From: Halobellus sp. Atlit-31R
Lineage (GTDB): Archaea > Halobacteriota > Halobacteria > Halobacteriales > Haloferacaceae
Length of the DNA stretch: 64,000 nt
Direction of reading: 5' to 3'
NCBI GenBank assembly: GCA_003665935.1
Contig: QPLR01000003.1
Location: 310,001-374,000, forward strand
A program made the position numbers and the translations under genes. This document shows, piece by piece, positions 1 to 8,866 of this stretch. Each line of letters begins with the position of its first letter. Position 1 is the first letter of the stretch. The notes under the pieces are model-generated. The model searched no databases. It saw nothing but the letters and a program-made list of their open reading frames with translations, and had not been told where the DNA came from.

Positions 1-1
1 C

Positions 2-1534
2 ATCCTGAACGGCGAGACCGACACGCCGGTCGATCGAGCGCCCTGCGCCCGCCAGGCGGGTTTCGACTGCACGGTCCGGCACCGCTGTCCGTACTTCTCC
101 GATCGGGCGATCGCCTCGAATCGCCGCGTCGCCGCGATGACACTCGCGTACTTTATGCAGACTGCGGGCTCCGAGGTGTTCCGGAAACGCGACGTGGTCG
201 TGATCGACGAGGCCCACGGGCTGGCCGAGTGGGCCGAGATGTACGCGACCGTCGATCTGAACCCCCGGACGGTGCCCGTCTGGGACGAGATCGGCGTGCC
301 GGACGTCGCGGCCGGCGGCGACACCCTCGAACGAACCGTGCGGTTCGCCGAGACCCTCGCGGGCGTCTGCGAGCGCGCCAAAGACGAGTTGCTACGGAAG
401 CCGGAGCTGACGCCCGAGGAGGCGGCCCGACGCGACCGACTCCAGGAGCTCCGCTCGGAGCTGCAGTGGTTCGTCGACGACTACCGCAACCCCGAGAGCC
501 CGACGACGTGGGTGGTCGACCAGCCCGACGGCGAGGGCAGCGCGATCACGATCAAACCGCTCGATCCCGCGCGATACCTCCACCACACCGTGTGGGACCG
601 CGGGAACAGGTTCGCGCTCCTCTCGGCGACGATCCTGAGCAAGGCGGCGTTCTGTCGCGGGGTCGGCCTCGATCCCGCGAACGTCGCGCTCGTCGACGTC
701 GAACACACCTTCCCGGTCGAGAACCGACCGCTGTACGACGTCACGCGGGGGAAGATGACCTACGACCGGCGGGACGAGACTCTCCCGAAGGTGGCCCGGA
801 CGCTCGTCCGGGTGATGGCGGAGCACGACGACGAGAAGGGGCTCGTCCACTGTCACTCGTACGCGATCCAGTCGGAGCTCCGGCGACGGCTCGCGGAACT
901 GGGACTCGGGGGTCGCGTCCGTGCGCACGACCGCGAGGACCGCGACGCGGCGCTGGAGTCCTGGAAGGCGACCGACGAGCCGGACGTGTTCCTCTCGGTG
1001 AAGATGGAGGAGGCGCTCGATCTCTCGGGTGATCTCTGTCGCTGGCAGGTCGTCTGCAAAGCCCCCTATCTCAACACGAGCGACTCCCGCGTCGCGCGCC
1101 GCCTCGACGACGGTCAGTGGGCGTGGTACCGTCGGGCCGCGCTCCGGACGGTCATCCAGGCCTGCGGGCGGGTCGTGCGCGCGCCCGACGACTACGGCGC
1201 GACGTATCTCGCGGACTCCTCGCTGCTCGACCTGTTCGAGCGGACGCGCGGCGATATGCCCGCGTGGTTCCGCGAACAGGTGGATCGGCTGTCGACGCCG
1301 GAGCTCCCGCCGTTCGACCAAGTCGCGGCCGGCGGGCGGTCCGGCTCGGGTGGTTCCCCGGGCGGCCGTCGGTCCTCGCGCGGGAGGTCGTCGGCTCGGG
1401 GGCGAAAGCGGTCGGGGCGAAGTGGGTCGACGACCGGTGGTAGTACGTCGGGCTCGTCGGAGACCGGGCAGACGTCCGGAGCCGACGACGAGCAGTCGAA
1501 CCATCCGCTGTCGGACGTCTGGGGCGACGGGTGA
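2..1534 (+). CDS. ATP-dependent DNA helicase, XPD/Rad3/DinG family (5' end cut by window)
   Basis: Superfamily 2 DNA helicase of the XPD/DinG type, expected to unwind DNA 5'->3' in repair. The reading frame is open from base 2, so the start lies outside the window. The first visible codons carry three cysteines (in APC, FDC and HRC contexts) that fit the iron-sulfur cluster domain of this family; the fourth would be upstream. Next come the DEAH box (VVVIDEAHGLAEW), an SAT motif (LLSATIL), a second RecA-like domain (KGLVHCHSYAIQ) and motif VI (QACGRVVRAPDD). The last ~70 residues are a Ser/Gly/Arg-rich, probably disordered tail. A methionine at 137 is internal because the conserved cysteines precede it. 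The exact subfamily is not certain. Confidence 0.9.
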   Translation: MLNGETDTPVDRAPCARQAGFDCTVRHRCPYFSDRAIASNRRVAAMTLAYFMQTAGSEVFRKRDVVVIDEAHGLAEWAEMYATVDLNPRTVPVWDEIGVPDVAAGGDTLERTVRFAETLAGVCERAKDELLRKPELTPEEAARRDRLQELRSELQWFVDDYRNPESPTTWVVDQPDGEGSAITIKPLDPARYLHHTVWDRGNRFALLSATILSKAAFCRGVGLDPANVALVDVEHTFPVENRPLYDVTRGKMTYDRRDETLPKVARTLVRVMAEHDDEKGLVHCHSYAIQSELRRRLAELGLGGRVRAHDREDRDAALESWKATDEPDVFLSVKMEEALDLSGDLCRWQVVCKAPYLNTSDSRVARRLDDGQWAWYRRAALRTVIQACGRVVRAPDDYGATYLADSSLLDLFERTRGDMPAWFREQVDRLSTPELPPFDQVAAGGRSGSGGSPGGRRSSRGRSSARGRKRSGRSGSTTGGSTSGSSETGQTSGADDEQSNHPLSDVWGDG

Positions 1535-1551
1535 GAGGTCGCCGACGAGTG

Positions 1552-1638
1552 CTACAGCAGTAGCGCGGCCCCGTACGCGAACGACGAGCCGATCATCAGG
1601 ATGACGAGGATAATCGCGAGTATCTGCTGTCGATCCAT
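1552..1638 (-). CDS. 28-residue hydrophobic membrane peptide
   Basis: A very short frame beginning MDRQQILAIILVILMIG and ending in LLL. After a charged five-residue start it is almost wholly hydrophobic, which predicts one membrane helix. It lies tail-to-tail with the helicase, whose stop is 18 bases away. I recall similar small peptides starting with a DRQQ motif in other haloarchaea, but no function is known to me. A clean start, a stop and a membrane-compatible composition in GC-rich DNA are the only evidence, so this is a moderate call. Confidence 0.55.
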   Translation of the reverse strand: MDRQQILAIILVILMIGSSFAYGAALLL

Positions 1639-1869
1639 ACCCGCGATACAACCTCGTCTGATTCAGTTCTTTCGCTGTGTGGCTTCGCGGAGAATCCGTG
1701 GCGATCCCGAAACGAATCCATAATGAACGTTAATTTGTGTTACGTTACGTGGTGTTTTTTGGATTCAGACTATACGTTCGTAATTCCATACTCGATTTCT
1801 GTGTTCGTTTGAGATGCTTTCTCACAGAATACTTAACACCCCTAGCAGTGTGTAAACGAATATCCGGCA
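1639..1869. other. AT-rich intergenic stretch
   Basis: About 230 bases without a convincing gene. The part from about 1720 to 1865 is clearly richer in A+T than the rest of the window and has several TATA-like stretches (for example around 1829-1836 and 1853-1862). It probably holds the promoter of the small gene at 1870. I see no hairpin terminator or tRNA. Confidence 0.5.
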
Positions 1870-2043
1870 ATGTACACCCACGGGCTGAACACGGCGATGA
1901 CCCTGTACCGGAACGGCACACTGACACTGTCGCAGGCGGCGTCGCGAGCGGGTCGCTCGACGGACGCGTTCGCGACGGCGCTCGTGCGGCACGGCATCAC
2001 GGTCCGAGAGAATCAGATCCAGCCCGGAACAGCCGCGGACTGA
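1870..2043 (+). CDS. Small haloarchaeal protein, HTH-like (57 aa)
   Basis: A 57-residue protein beginning MYTHGLNTAMTLYRNGTL. The middle (TLSQAASRAGRSTDAFATAL) looks like a helix-turn-helix of the kind found in small haloarchaeal regulators and UPF0175/DUF7317-like proteins. That assignment is from memory and tentative. An in-frame extension back to 1737 would run through AT-rich DNA with non-haloarchaeal composition (Phe/Tyr/Cys-rich), so I prefer the ATG at 1870. It stands alone between the helicase and nmd3. Confidence 0.6.
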   Translation: MYTHGLNTAMTLYRNGTLTLSQAASRAGRSTDAFATALVRHGITVRENQIQPGTAAD

Positions 2044-2080
2044 GGCGGTCGACGGCGGTGCGGGGGTAGAACGGTGCTTC

Positions 2081-3205
2081 TCAGTCGTCGACGTCCGATC
2101 CGACGTCGTCTGGGAGCACGTGGAGCCCGGCGCGACTCTTGAGGACCGGCACCGTCTCCGCGTCGGCGTCGACGTAAGACGGACGAGCGATCGTCTTCGA
2201 CTCGTACGTCTCGGGGTCGAGCACCTGAATTGCGTACTCGTCTTCGACGGTCACGACCGTCGTCTCGGTCGCGTCGGCGGTCGTTCCGAGCTGGCGTGCG
2301 TCGGGCGTTTCACCCTCCTCGAAGTCGGCCTCGTACTGCTCGCCGGTCGTGAGTCGCACGCCCTTCAGGTTTCCGCGGACGCTTCTGACCAGCACCGGTC
2401 CGTCGTCGTCGTCCGGGTCGACGACGTCGCCGGCAGTGAACTTCGGCAGGCGGACGGCGTATGTCACGCGGTAGACCTCGTTGCCGTCGCTGTCTTCGGT
2501 CACGAGCGTCGGGTACTCGTTGACGTGGCCGCCGAGTTCGCGCACGATCCGCTTTGCGACGCCGCCGCCCATCTGGTTCGTCGAGATCTTGATGTCGGTG
2601 CCGTCGTCCGTCTCCGTGACCTCGGTGATGAACGCGTTGCGGTCGCCCGTATCCTCGCGCTCTTGGATGTAGGCCTCGGCGATCTCGACGGCTCGCGCTT
2701 CCTCGTCTGGGGTCGGCGTTCGCTCGTCGGCTCTGACCTGGACGATGCTGGCGTAGTAGCCGCCGGCGATCCGTCCGCAGCGGTCGCAGGTCTGTCGGGA
2801 GATGAGCACCGGAACAGTCACGCTCTCCTCGCGGTAGCTGCCGCGGACGACGCCGCCGAAGGTGCAGTGCATCCGGATCGTGTTCTCGTCGACCTGTTCG
2901 GGCTCGACGCCCCAGCGGACGTCCTCTGCCTTCACGTGGACGCCGAGCGCCTCGCTCACCTGTTCGACGGCGACGTCCGTGTAGTCGCGCGCGCCGACGT
3001 CGACCCAGCGGTTCCCCTCGTAGACCGCGCCGCACTGCGAGCAGACGCGGACCTCGATCCGCTCGGGGGCGTCGACGAGGTCGAAGTCCTCGAAGTAGCA
3101 GTCGTCACAGAGGACGGCGTCGCGCTCTCGGGGCTCGCCGGGCAGGGGCGCTGATCGCTCCGGAACCGGGCCCCCACACCGCGGGCAGAAGTCTCCCGAA
3201 CTCAT
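2081..3205 (-). CDS. nmd3: NMD3 family protein (large ribosomal subunit assembly/export factor homologue)
   Basis: Archaeal homologue of eukaryotic NMD3, which binds the 60S subunit during late maturation. In archaea it is presumed to act in 50S assembly or quality control, since there is no nuclear export. The 374-residue protein has zinc-finger cysteine pairs typical of the family: C7/C10, C33/C36, C55/C58 and a CDRC near residue 139. The C-terminal part (YRVTYAVRLPKF onward) looks like the OB/SH3-type domains of NMD3. It is transcribed on its own, facing away from htpX. Length matches archaeal family members. Confidence 0.9.
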   Translation of the reverse strand: MSSGDFCPRCGGPVPERSAPLPGEPRERDAVLCDDCYFEDFDLVDAPERIEVRVCSQCGAVYEGNRWVDVGARDYTDVAVEQVSEALGVHVKAEDVRWGVEPEQVDENTIRMHCTFGGVVRGSYREESVTVPVLISRQTCDRCGRIAGGYYASIVQVRADERTPTPDEEARAVEIAEAYIQEREDTGDRNAFITEVTETDDGTDIKISTNQMGGGVAKRIVRELGGHVNEYPTLVTEDSDGNEVYRVTYAVRLPKFTAGDVVDPDDDDGPVLVRSVRGNLKGVRLTTGEQYEADFEEGETPDARQLGTTADATETTVVTVEDEYAIQVLDPETYESKTIARPSYVDADAETVPVLKSRAGLHVLPDDVGSDVDD

Positions 3206-3394
3206 CAGGCGACGTAGACGACGGAGGCGGTTAAGCGCGACGAATATCGTAGCGCTTGCAAGTCACCACCCACCTGATCGCACGACTGCGTTCGATCGGC
3301 TGTGTGATCAGTTGCAGACACGACTACAGGCGATCCCACAGCAGATCGCGAGTGCGCCCAACACCGTTTATTACCCTGAACTCCTACGTCGGGT
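3206..3394. promoter_or_regulatory. Divergent nmd3/htpX intergenic region with htpX TATA box
   Basis: A 189-base divergent spacer. TTTATTA at 3367-3373 is 22-28 bp before the htpX ATG, the spacing of a leaderless haloarchaeal transcript. I see nothing else recognisable. Confidence 0.5.
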
Positions 3395-4261
3395 ATGGAC
3401 TGGAAACCCGACTGGGGACTCCGGGGCCGAATGGTCCTGACGATGTTCCTGCTCTTCGCCCTCTATCTCGTCTTCGTTGGGGCGCTGTGGTGGTCCGACG
3501 CGTTCATCTACCTCCCGCTGATGGGCGCGTTCGTCCTCGCGCAGTTCTTCTTCAGCGACAGGCTCGCACTGTACAGTATGGGCGCGAAGAAGGTCACAGA
3601 ACAGGAGTATCCCGAGCTGCACGCGACGATCTCGCGGCTCAGCCAGCAGGCGGACCTCCCGAAACCGACCGTCGCCGTCGCGGACTCGCGCGTGCCGAAC
3701 GCCTTCGCCGCCGGACGCTCGCAGAAGAAGGCGACGGTGTGTGTGACGACCGGACTCCTCCGGACGCTCGACCGCGACGAGCTGGAGGGCGTGATCGCGC
3801 ACGAACTCGCGCACGTGAAGAACCGCGACGTGATGGTGATGACGATCGCGTCGTTCCTCTCGACGGTCGCCTTCATGATCGTCCGGGTGGGCTTTTGGTT
3901 CGGCGGCGGGCGGGACCGACAGGGCGGTGGCGGCTTCCTCGTGGCGATCGTCGCCTCGCTGGTCGTCTGGATCGTGTCGTTCCTCCTGATCCGGGCGCTG
4001 TCGCGCTACCGCGAGTTCGCCGCCGATCGCGGCGGCGCGCTCATCACGGGACAGCCCTCGGCACTCGCGTCGGCGCTGCTGAAGATCGACGGCCGGATGG
4101 ACAAGGTCCCGAAGGAGGACCTCCGCGAGCAGTCGGAGATGAACGCGTTCTTCATCGTCCCGCTGAAGAGCGACGTCATCGGCCGGCTGTTTAGCACGCA
4201 CCCCTCGACCGAGAAGCGCGTCGACCGCCTGCGCGACCTCGAACGCGAACTGGAGGCGTGA
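3395..4261 (+). CDS. htpX: HtpX-type M48 family zinc metalloprotease
   Basis: Integral-membrane zinc endopeptidase that degrades misfolded membrane proteins. The HEXXH motif is HELAHVKNRD (first His about residue 136), and the third zinc ligand is the Glu of EFAADRGG (about residue 207). Two membrane spans lie near residues 12-52 and two more near 148-168 and 185-205. The 288-residue length is normal for the family. The start at 3395 is supported by the TATA box 22-28 bp upstream. The next gene is pspAB, a common haloarchaeal pairing that suggests a membrane-stress unit. Confidence 0.93.
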   Translation: MDWKPDWGLRGRMVLTMFLLFALYLVFVGALWWSDAFIYLPLMGAFVLAQFFFSDRLALYSMGAKKVTEQEYPELHATISRLSQQADLPKPTVAVADSRVPNAFAAGRSQKKATVCVTTGLLRTLDRDELEGVIAHELAHVKNRDVMVMTIASFLSTVAFMIVRVGFWFGGGRDRQGGGGFLVAIVASLVVWIVSFLLIRALSRYREFAADRGGALITGQPSALASALLKIDGRMDKVPKEDLREQSEMNAFFIVPLKSDVIGRLFSTHPSTEKRVDRLRDLERELEA

Positions 4262-4297
4262 CGGGATGACACCACCTGTGCGGGGGGCAGTCCGCTG

Positions 4298-4906
4298 ATG
4301 GGGCTGTTCGATACGATCCGCACCGTCCTCGGGACGAGCGCCGAGGCGGACGCGACGCGCGAGGCCGACCCCGAGGACCTCTTCGGGATGAGTACCGCCT
4401 ACGTCACGATGGAGGCCGACCTCGGCTTCAGCTCGGTCGACGCCGCCGCGCTCTGCTTCTCCGGCGTCGACAGCACGGACTTCGAGGCGGCGGTCGACGA
4501 CGTCGAGGCAATCCTCCGAGCCGGCGAGGAAGAGACCGGGACGACGTTCGAGGTCCGCGAGGACAGCCACGGCTGGGAGTGGGTCGTCCTCCGCGACGAC
4601 GACCCCGAGGACCTGGTGACGAGCATTCACTTCGCGGCCGACGAGTTCGTCGAGCGCGGGTACGGCTCGCGGCTCCTCGCCGCCGTCTTCGGGTTCGAGC
4701 GCGATTCCGGCGAGCGCGCCTACTGGATCTACTCGTTCCGCCGCGGGGCGTACTACCCGTTCGCGCCGAAGCGCGGGAACGAGCGCGCCCAGCGCCTGGA
4801 GTTCAAACTGGACTCGGTCCTCGACGGCGAGCTGTCGATCGAAGACGACGAGTCCTACTGGTACCCGATGTGGCCCGACCGCGACGGCGGCCACCCGTGG
4901 GAGTAG
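4298..4906 (+). CDS. pspAB: PspA-associated protein PspAB
   Basis: A soluble acidic protein of 202 residues recognised as PspAB, a haloarchaeal partner of the phage-shock/PspA membrane-stress system. Features recalled from the family are the start MGLFDTIRTVLGTS, an internal YWIYSFRRGAYYPFAP block and a C-terminal SYWYPMWPDRDGGHPWE. It lies 36 bases behind htpX on the same strand, so the two are probably co-transcribed. Its biochemical role is unknown; the link with HtpX points to membrane protein quality control. pspA itself is not in the window. Confidence 0.85.
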   Translation: MGLFDTIRTVLGTSAEADATREADPEDLFGMSTAYVTMEADLGFSSVDAAALCFSGVDSTDFEAAVDDVEAILRAGEEETGTTFEVREDSHGWEWVVLRDDDPEDLVTSIHFAADEFVERGYGSRLLAAVFGFERDSGERAYWIYSFRRGAYYPFAPKRGNERAQRLEFKLDSVLDGELSIEDDESYWYPMWPDRDGGHPWE

Positions 4907-4974
4907 ACACGTAGCCACCGAGGGCAGGAGCGTCCCCCAGTCTATTTCACGCCGTCGCCTGTAGCACTACGGCG

Positions 4975-5655
4975 ATGCCCTCCAGTAGTAGTCGCTCGCC
5001 GACCAGGCGACGCCTCGTTCGGTCGACCGCCGCCCTCCTCGGTGTGGCCGCCCTCGCCGGCTGCGGGGCCGAGTCCGGCGCGTCCGGCTCGAGACGCGAA
5101 AGCGGCCCCGGAGCCGACCCGCCCGCGGACGCCCTCCGCGACCCGACGGTGGTGACGCTCCGGAATCCGGACCGGCGACCGATCGTGTTCACCGACGCGG
5201 ACGCACAGACCCAGGCAGACGCCGGCTCCGACGCTGACGCGGATGCGGACGCCGGGAGCGCGACGCCGATCGACGACTGGGAACACGTGCTCGTCACCGA
5301 CAGCGAGACGGCCGCGTCGCTCTCGTTCGCCGACGTCGACGGCGTCGACGCGGCGCGGGCGCTACTCGAGGAGACCGACTTCGACGCCGAGTCGGTGTAC
5401 GTCGAGCGGCACACGATCGGCGAGTGTTACGAGCGGCAGCTCTGCTGGGTGCGCTGGGGCGAGAGTGAGATCGAGACCGACTACGCACGGCTGCTTCGCG
5501 ACGCCGACGTGGCCTGCGAAGCGGACGCCGAGGACGTCGTCACGAGCCTCATCCGCCTCCCGGTCGCACTCGACCCCGACCAGATCACCAGACACAGTTC
5601 CGGCACTGGGGGTGGGCCGTGCCGGACGCCCACGAACGGGGAGGTGCGGCGATGA
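4975..5655 (+). CDS. Putative Tat-exported lipoprotein, unknown function
   Basis: A 226-residue protein with a twin-arginine leader (TRRRLVRSTAALLG) and a lipobox ending at Cys30 (ALAGC), so it is probably exported folded by the Tat pathway and lipid-anchored. After a Ser/Gly/Ala-rich linker (30-100) comes a compact domain holding two nearby cysteines (GECYERQLCWVRWG) and a third (DADVACEADAED), which may form a disulfide outside the cell. I do not recognise the family. Its stop overlaps the start of the next lipoprotein by 4 bases, so the two are translationally coupled. Confidence 0.75.
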   Translation: MPSSSSRSPTRRRLVRSTAALLGVAALAGCGAESGASGSRRESGPGADPPADALRDPTVVTLRNPDRRPIVFTDADAQTQADAGSDADADADAGSATPIDDWEHVLVTDSETAASLSFADVDGVDAARALLEETDFDAESVYVERHTIGECYERQLCWVRWGESEIETDYARLLRDADVACEADAEDVVTSLIRLPVALDPDQITRHSSGTGGGPCRTPTNGEVRR

Positions 5656-6992
5656 CGCGACCACCGAGCGGAGCGGGCCCCGGTCGGCGGCGGTTTCTCG
5701 CGCTCTCGGGGACGGCGGGGCTCGCGCTCGTGGCCGGCTGCGCGGATCGCCTCCCGGTCGTCGGCGAGCAGCGGGAGACGATCGACGGCGACGCGCTGGG
5801 TTCGCTCGCGGGCGACGCCCCGTCGGTTCCGCGGACGCTCCCCGTCGACGTCGGGGCGTCGGTCGTCGACGAGCACCGAGCGGCCGCGCGAGCGAAGCTC
5901 GCTGCCGTCCCCGCACCGTTCGACGAGGAAGCGATTCCGAACGGGGTGATCAGAGAGCGGCTGAACGATCGGTACGAGTCCGTGCGGGAGTCGCTTCGGC
6001 GCGCCGACGACGGGCCGACGCCGTACACCCGGCTCGGGGGCGCAAAGCGGGCGCGGATCGAGGCACACGAGGTGCAGGCCGCCTGGCGGGCCATCGACTC
6101 CGATCTGACGCGGTCGGATCTCGAGGCGGAAGTGCCGCCGATCCGGGACGCCGTCGAGGCGTTCGTCGCCGAGTGGGCCTACGTCGGCGACGACCCGGTT
6201 CGCGCCGTCGTCGTTCACGACCAGTTGGAAGACGCGATCCGCGACGCGCAGAACAGAACGTCGATCCGGCCGGGTGAGTTCTCGGCCGCCGAGAGCCGGG
6301 CTCTCAAACTCGGAGCGATCGCGTCGGCGCTCGAAAGCGCGCGGGTCGACGTCGCCGTGGCGTCGGCCCTGTTCGAGCGCTTCCGTGAGTCTCTCGACGG
6401 CAGCAGCGACCTGCGGTCGCGCTTCGAGCGCGTGCGCGAGGAGTTGCGCTCTCGGGCCCGGACGGCGGCCGAGTCTGTCCCGCGGGAGCGGGTCGACGAC
6501 CCGACGTCGCTCGTCGACCGCGACATAGACAGGACGGCGGGGATCGAGGCGCTCGCAGACCTCGGCAGGGACGCGCGGTGGCGCGTCGAAGACGACGACA
6601 ACGAGAACGACGGGCCGGTGCTCGCCACGGGACTACTGGTCGTACCGCGCGCGATCGCGTACGTCCGGGCCTACGAGTCGCTCCGCGAGCGGATCGAGGG
6701 CGGCGACGACGTCGCCGTAGAGAGCGCCGAAGACGTGGCCACGATCCGGGCGGACGCCGTGGCGGCCGTCGAGGCGGCACAGGAGACAGAGCGGGGACGG
6801 TTGCTCGTGCAGTCCGCGCTGCCGCGGTACGCCGACCGCATCCGTCGCGTCGACGACGCCTTCTCCCGGCGCTCGGGGCGGATTCAACCCGGGTCAGTGA
6901 GACACGACGTCGCCGAGTACGTCGCCGTCGCCGAGGTCTGCCGCGCGCTGCCGGACGCGAGCGCCGAGGTGGCGGCCGCGCTCCGAGGCTGA
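5652..6992 (+). CDS. Putative Tat-exported lipoprotein, unknown function
   Basis: 446 residues with a Tat leader (GRRRFLALSGTAG) and lipobox cysteine at position 30 (ALVAGC). The rest is alpha-helical, Arg/Glu/Ala-rich and without membrane spans. The ATG at 5652 is chosen because it overlaps the upstream stop codon in an ATGA arrangement and puts the leader at the usual distance; an in-frame ATG at 5619 would add 11 residues ahead of the leader. No catalytic motif is visible. In size, leader and helical make-up it resembles the lipoprotein at 36655-37929, possibly a distant paralogue. Confidence 0.78.
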   Translation: MTRPPSGAGPGRRRFLALSGTAGLALVAGCADRLPVVGEQRETIDGDALGSLAGDAPSVPRTLPVDVGASVVDEHRAAARAKLAAVPAPFDEEAIPNGVIRERLNDRYESVRESLRRADDGPTPYTRLGGAKRARIEAHEVQAAWRAIDSDLTRSDLEAEVPPIRDAVEAFVAEWAYVGDDPVRAVVVHDQLEDAIRDAQNRTSIRPGEFSAAESRALKLGAIASALESARVDVAVASALFERFRESLDGSSDLRSRFERVREELRSRARTAAESVPRERVDDPTSLVDRDIDRTAGIEALADLGRDARWRVEDDDNENDGPVLATGLLVVPRAIAYVRAYESLRERIEGGDDVAVESAEDVATIRADAVAAVEAAQETERGRLLVQSALPRYADRIRRVDDAFSRRSGRIQPGSVRHDVAEYVAVAEVCRALPDASAEVAAALRG

Positions 6993-7109
6993 CGCCGCCG
7001 CGTCCGAACGCGACGCCAGCGCCTCCTTTCGGGATAACCTCTCGCCGCTACGACCGGCTGGGGTCGCCGCCGTGCTGCGGTTTCACTTTCACTTTGGTGT
7101 TAACGAGGG

Positions 7110-7115
7110 TTTATG
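7110..7115 (+). promoter_or_regulatory. TATA box of radA
   Basis: TTTATG lies 28-33 bp before the ATG at 7143, the expected distance for a leaderless or nearly leaderless transcript. This also shows that the in-frame ATG at 7113, which sits inside the box, cannot be the start. Confidence 0.6.
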
Positions 7116-7142
7116 TGCAAGTGGGACCCAGAACCGGATACG

Positions 7143-8174
7143 ATGCCAGAAGACGATCTCGAGAGCCTTCCGGGAGTTGGACCGGCGACCGCCGACAAGC
7201 TGACAGACGCAGGATTCGAGAGCTACCAGGCGATCGCCGTCGCGAGTCCGGGCGAGATGTCCAACACCGCAGACGTCGGCGAGTCGACCGCCGCCGACAT
7301 CATCAACGCGGCCCGCGACGCCGCGGACATCGGCGGCTTCGAGACCGGGTCGGCCGTGCTCGAACGCCGCGAACAGATCGGGAAGCTCTCGTGGCTGATC
7401 CCCGAGGTCGACGAACTGCTCGGCGGCGGGATCGAGACGCAGTCGATCACCGAGGTGTACGGCGAGTTCGGGGCCGGGAAGTCGCAGGTGACGCACCAGA
7501 TGGCCGTCAACGTACAGCTCCCGCCCGAACACGGCGGTCTCGGCGGCTCGTGTATCTTCGTCGACTCCGAGGACACGTTCCGCCCGGAGCGGATCGACGA
7601 TATGGTCCGCGGCCTCGACGACGAGATCATCGCCGAGCTGCTGGAGCGACGCGAGATCGAGGGCTCGCCCGGCGACGACGAGACGATGGAGGCGCTGCTC
7701 GACAGTTTCCTCGATCACATCCACGTCGCGAAGGCGTTCAACTCGAACCACCAGATCCTGCTGGCCGAGAAGGCCAAAGAGCTCGCCCGCGACAACGAGG
7801 AGGCGGAGTTCCCCGTGCGCCTGCTCTGCGTCGACTCGCTCACCGCGCACTTCCGTGCGGAGTACGTGGGCCGCGGCGAACTCGCCGAGCGCCAGCAGAA
7901 GCTCAACAAGCATCTCCACGACCTGATGCGCATCGGCGACCTCTACAACACCGCCGTGCTGGTGACGAATCAGGTCGCCTCCAACCCCGACTCCTACTTC
8001 GGCGACCCGACGCAGCCGATCGGCGGCAACATCCTCGGACACACCTCGACGTTCCGGATGTACCTCCGGAAGTCGAAGGGCGACAAGCGGATCGTCCGCC
8101 TCGTCGACGCGCCGAACCTCGCCGACGGCGAGGCCGTGATGCGCGTTCAGGACGCCGGCCTGAAGCCCGAGTAA
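7143..8174 (+). CDS. radA: DNA repair and recombination protein RadA
   Basis: Archaeal RecA/Rad51 recombinase, which forms filaments on single-stranded DNA and drives strand exchange in homologous recombination. 343 residues, the usual haloarchaeal length. An N-terminal helix-hairpin-helix domain ([19 protein letters not shown]) is followed by the Walker A motif GEFGAGKS (about residues 107-114), Walker B (LLCVDSL, about 226) and the L2/DNA-binding region ([18 protein letters not shown]). The start [11 protein letters not shown] matches the family and the promoter position. It ends convergent with iscU. Confidence 0.97.
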   Translation: MPEDDLESLPGVGPATADKLTDAGFESYQAIAVASPGEMSNTADVGESTAADIINAARDAADIGGFETGSAVLERREQIGKLSWLIPEVDELLGGGIETQSITEVYGEFGAGKSQVTHQMAVNVQLPPEHGGLGGSCIFVDSEDTFRPERIDDMVRGLDDEIIAELLERREIEGSPGDDETMEALLDSFLDHIHVAKAFNSNHQILLAEKAKELARDNEEAEFPVRLLCVDSLTAHFRAEYVGRGELAERQQKLNKHLHDLMRIGDLYNTAVLVTNQVASNPDSYFGDPTQPIGGNILGHTSTFRMYLRKSKGDKRIVRLVDAPNLADGEAVMRVQDAGLKPE

Positions 8175-8302
8175 AGCGGCTTACTCGAAGGTCGATAGCG
8201 GTCGTTCCCGACGTGGCGGACGGCGGCGACGCTCGCCGTTCGGTGTCGTAGACCGAGCGCGCGCCGCCGGTAGAGCGCGCGTCGCCCGAGAAACGTGCGG
8301 CG

Positions 8303-8725
8303 TCAGCCCTCTTCGGTCGTCGTCTCCGCGACCTCGACGTCGCCCTCGTGGATCGCAGCGCCGTCCTGAGCCACCTGTCGGGCGAGGACGGCGCACTTGA
8401 TCCGCATCGGCGAGATGTCGACGCCGAGCATTTCGGTGACGTCGTCGGTGTCCAGCGCCTCGAGGTCGTCGAGCGTCATCCCGCGGAGTTTCTCCGAGAG
8501 CATACTCGCCGAGGCCTGACTGATCGCACAGCCGTCACCGGTGAACGTCACGTACTCGATGGTCTCGTCGTCGTCTTCGAGTCTGACGTTCATCGTGATC
8601 GTATCGCCACAGGAGGGGTTCTCCCCGGTGTGGGAGAAGTCCGGATCGGACATCTCGCCTTTGTTCCGGGGGTTCTTGTAGTGATCCAGAATCTGCTGCC
8701 GATACATATCCGAGCCCAGTCCCAT
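8303..8725 (-). CDS. iscU: Fe-S cluster assembly scaffold protein, IscU/SufU (NifU-like)
   Basis: Scaffold on which iron-sulfur clusters are assembled from sulfur supplied by a cysteine desulfurase. 140 residues with the three conserved cysteines C39 (NPSCGD), C66 (GDGCAIS) and C111 (IKCAVL), and Asp41 next to the first. Start MGLGSDMYRQQILDHY is chosen as the family-type N terminus; an upstream in-frame ATG at 8755 adds ten unrelated residues. sufS lies about 770 bases upstream on the same strand, with one exported-protein gene between them. Confidence 0.92.
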   Translation of the reverse strand: MGLGSDMYRQQILDHYKNPRNKGEMSDPDFSHTGENPSCGDTITMNVRLEDDDETIEYVTFTGDGCAISQASASMLSEKLRGMTLDDLEALDTDDVTEMLGVDISPMRIKCAVLARQVAQDGAAIHEGDVEVAETTTEEG

Positions 8726-8866
8726 CGTTGGAGGTGATACGGCAGTGCAGCGCAAAAGAGTTCCGCCGAGTGCCGCCGCGCGCCTCTGTCACCGTCGCGG
8801 GGGCCGTATCGGTCTCGCCTACAGGCGGAGGCACCCCCTGCGTAGAGCCGGAGGCACTCCCCGCGA

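Noticed and set aside
392..1651. Long open frame on the minus strand opposite the helicase
   Set aside because: Arg/Pro/Gly-rich shadow frame typical of high-GC DNA; the plus strand holds conserved helicase motifs.
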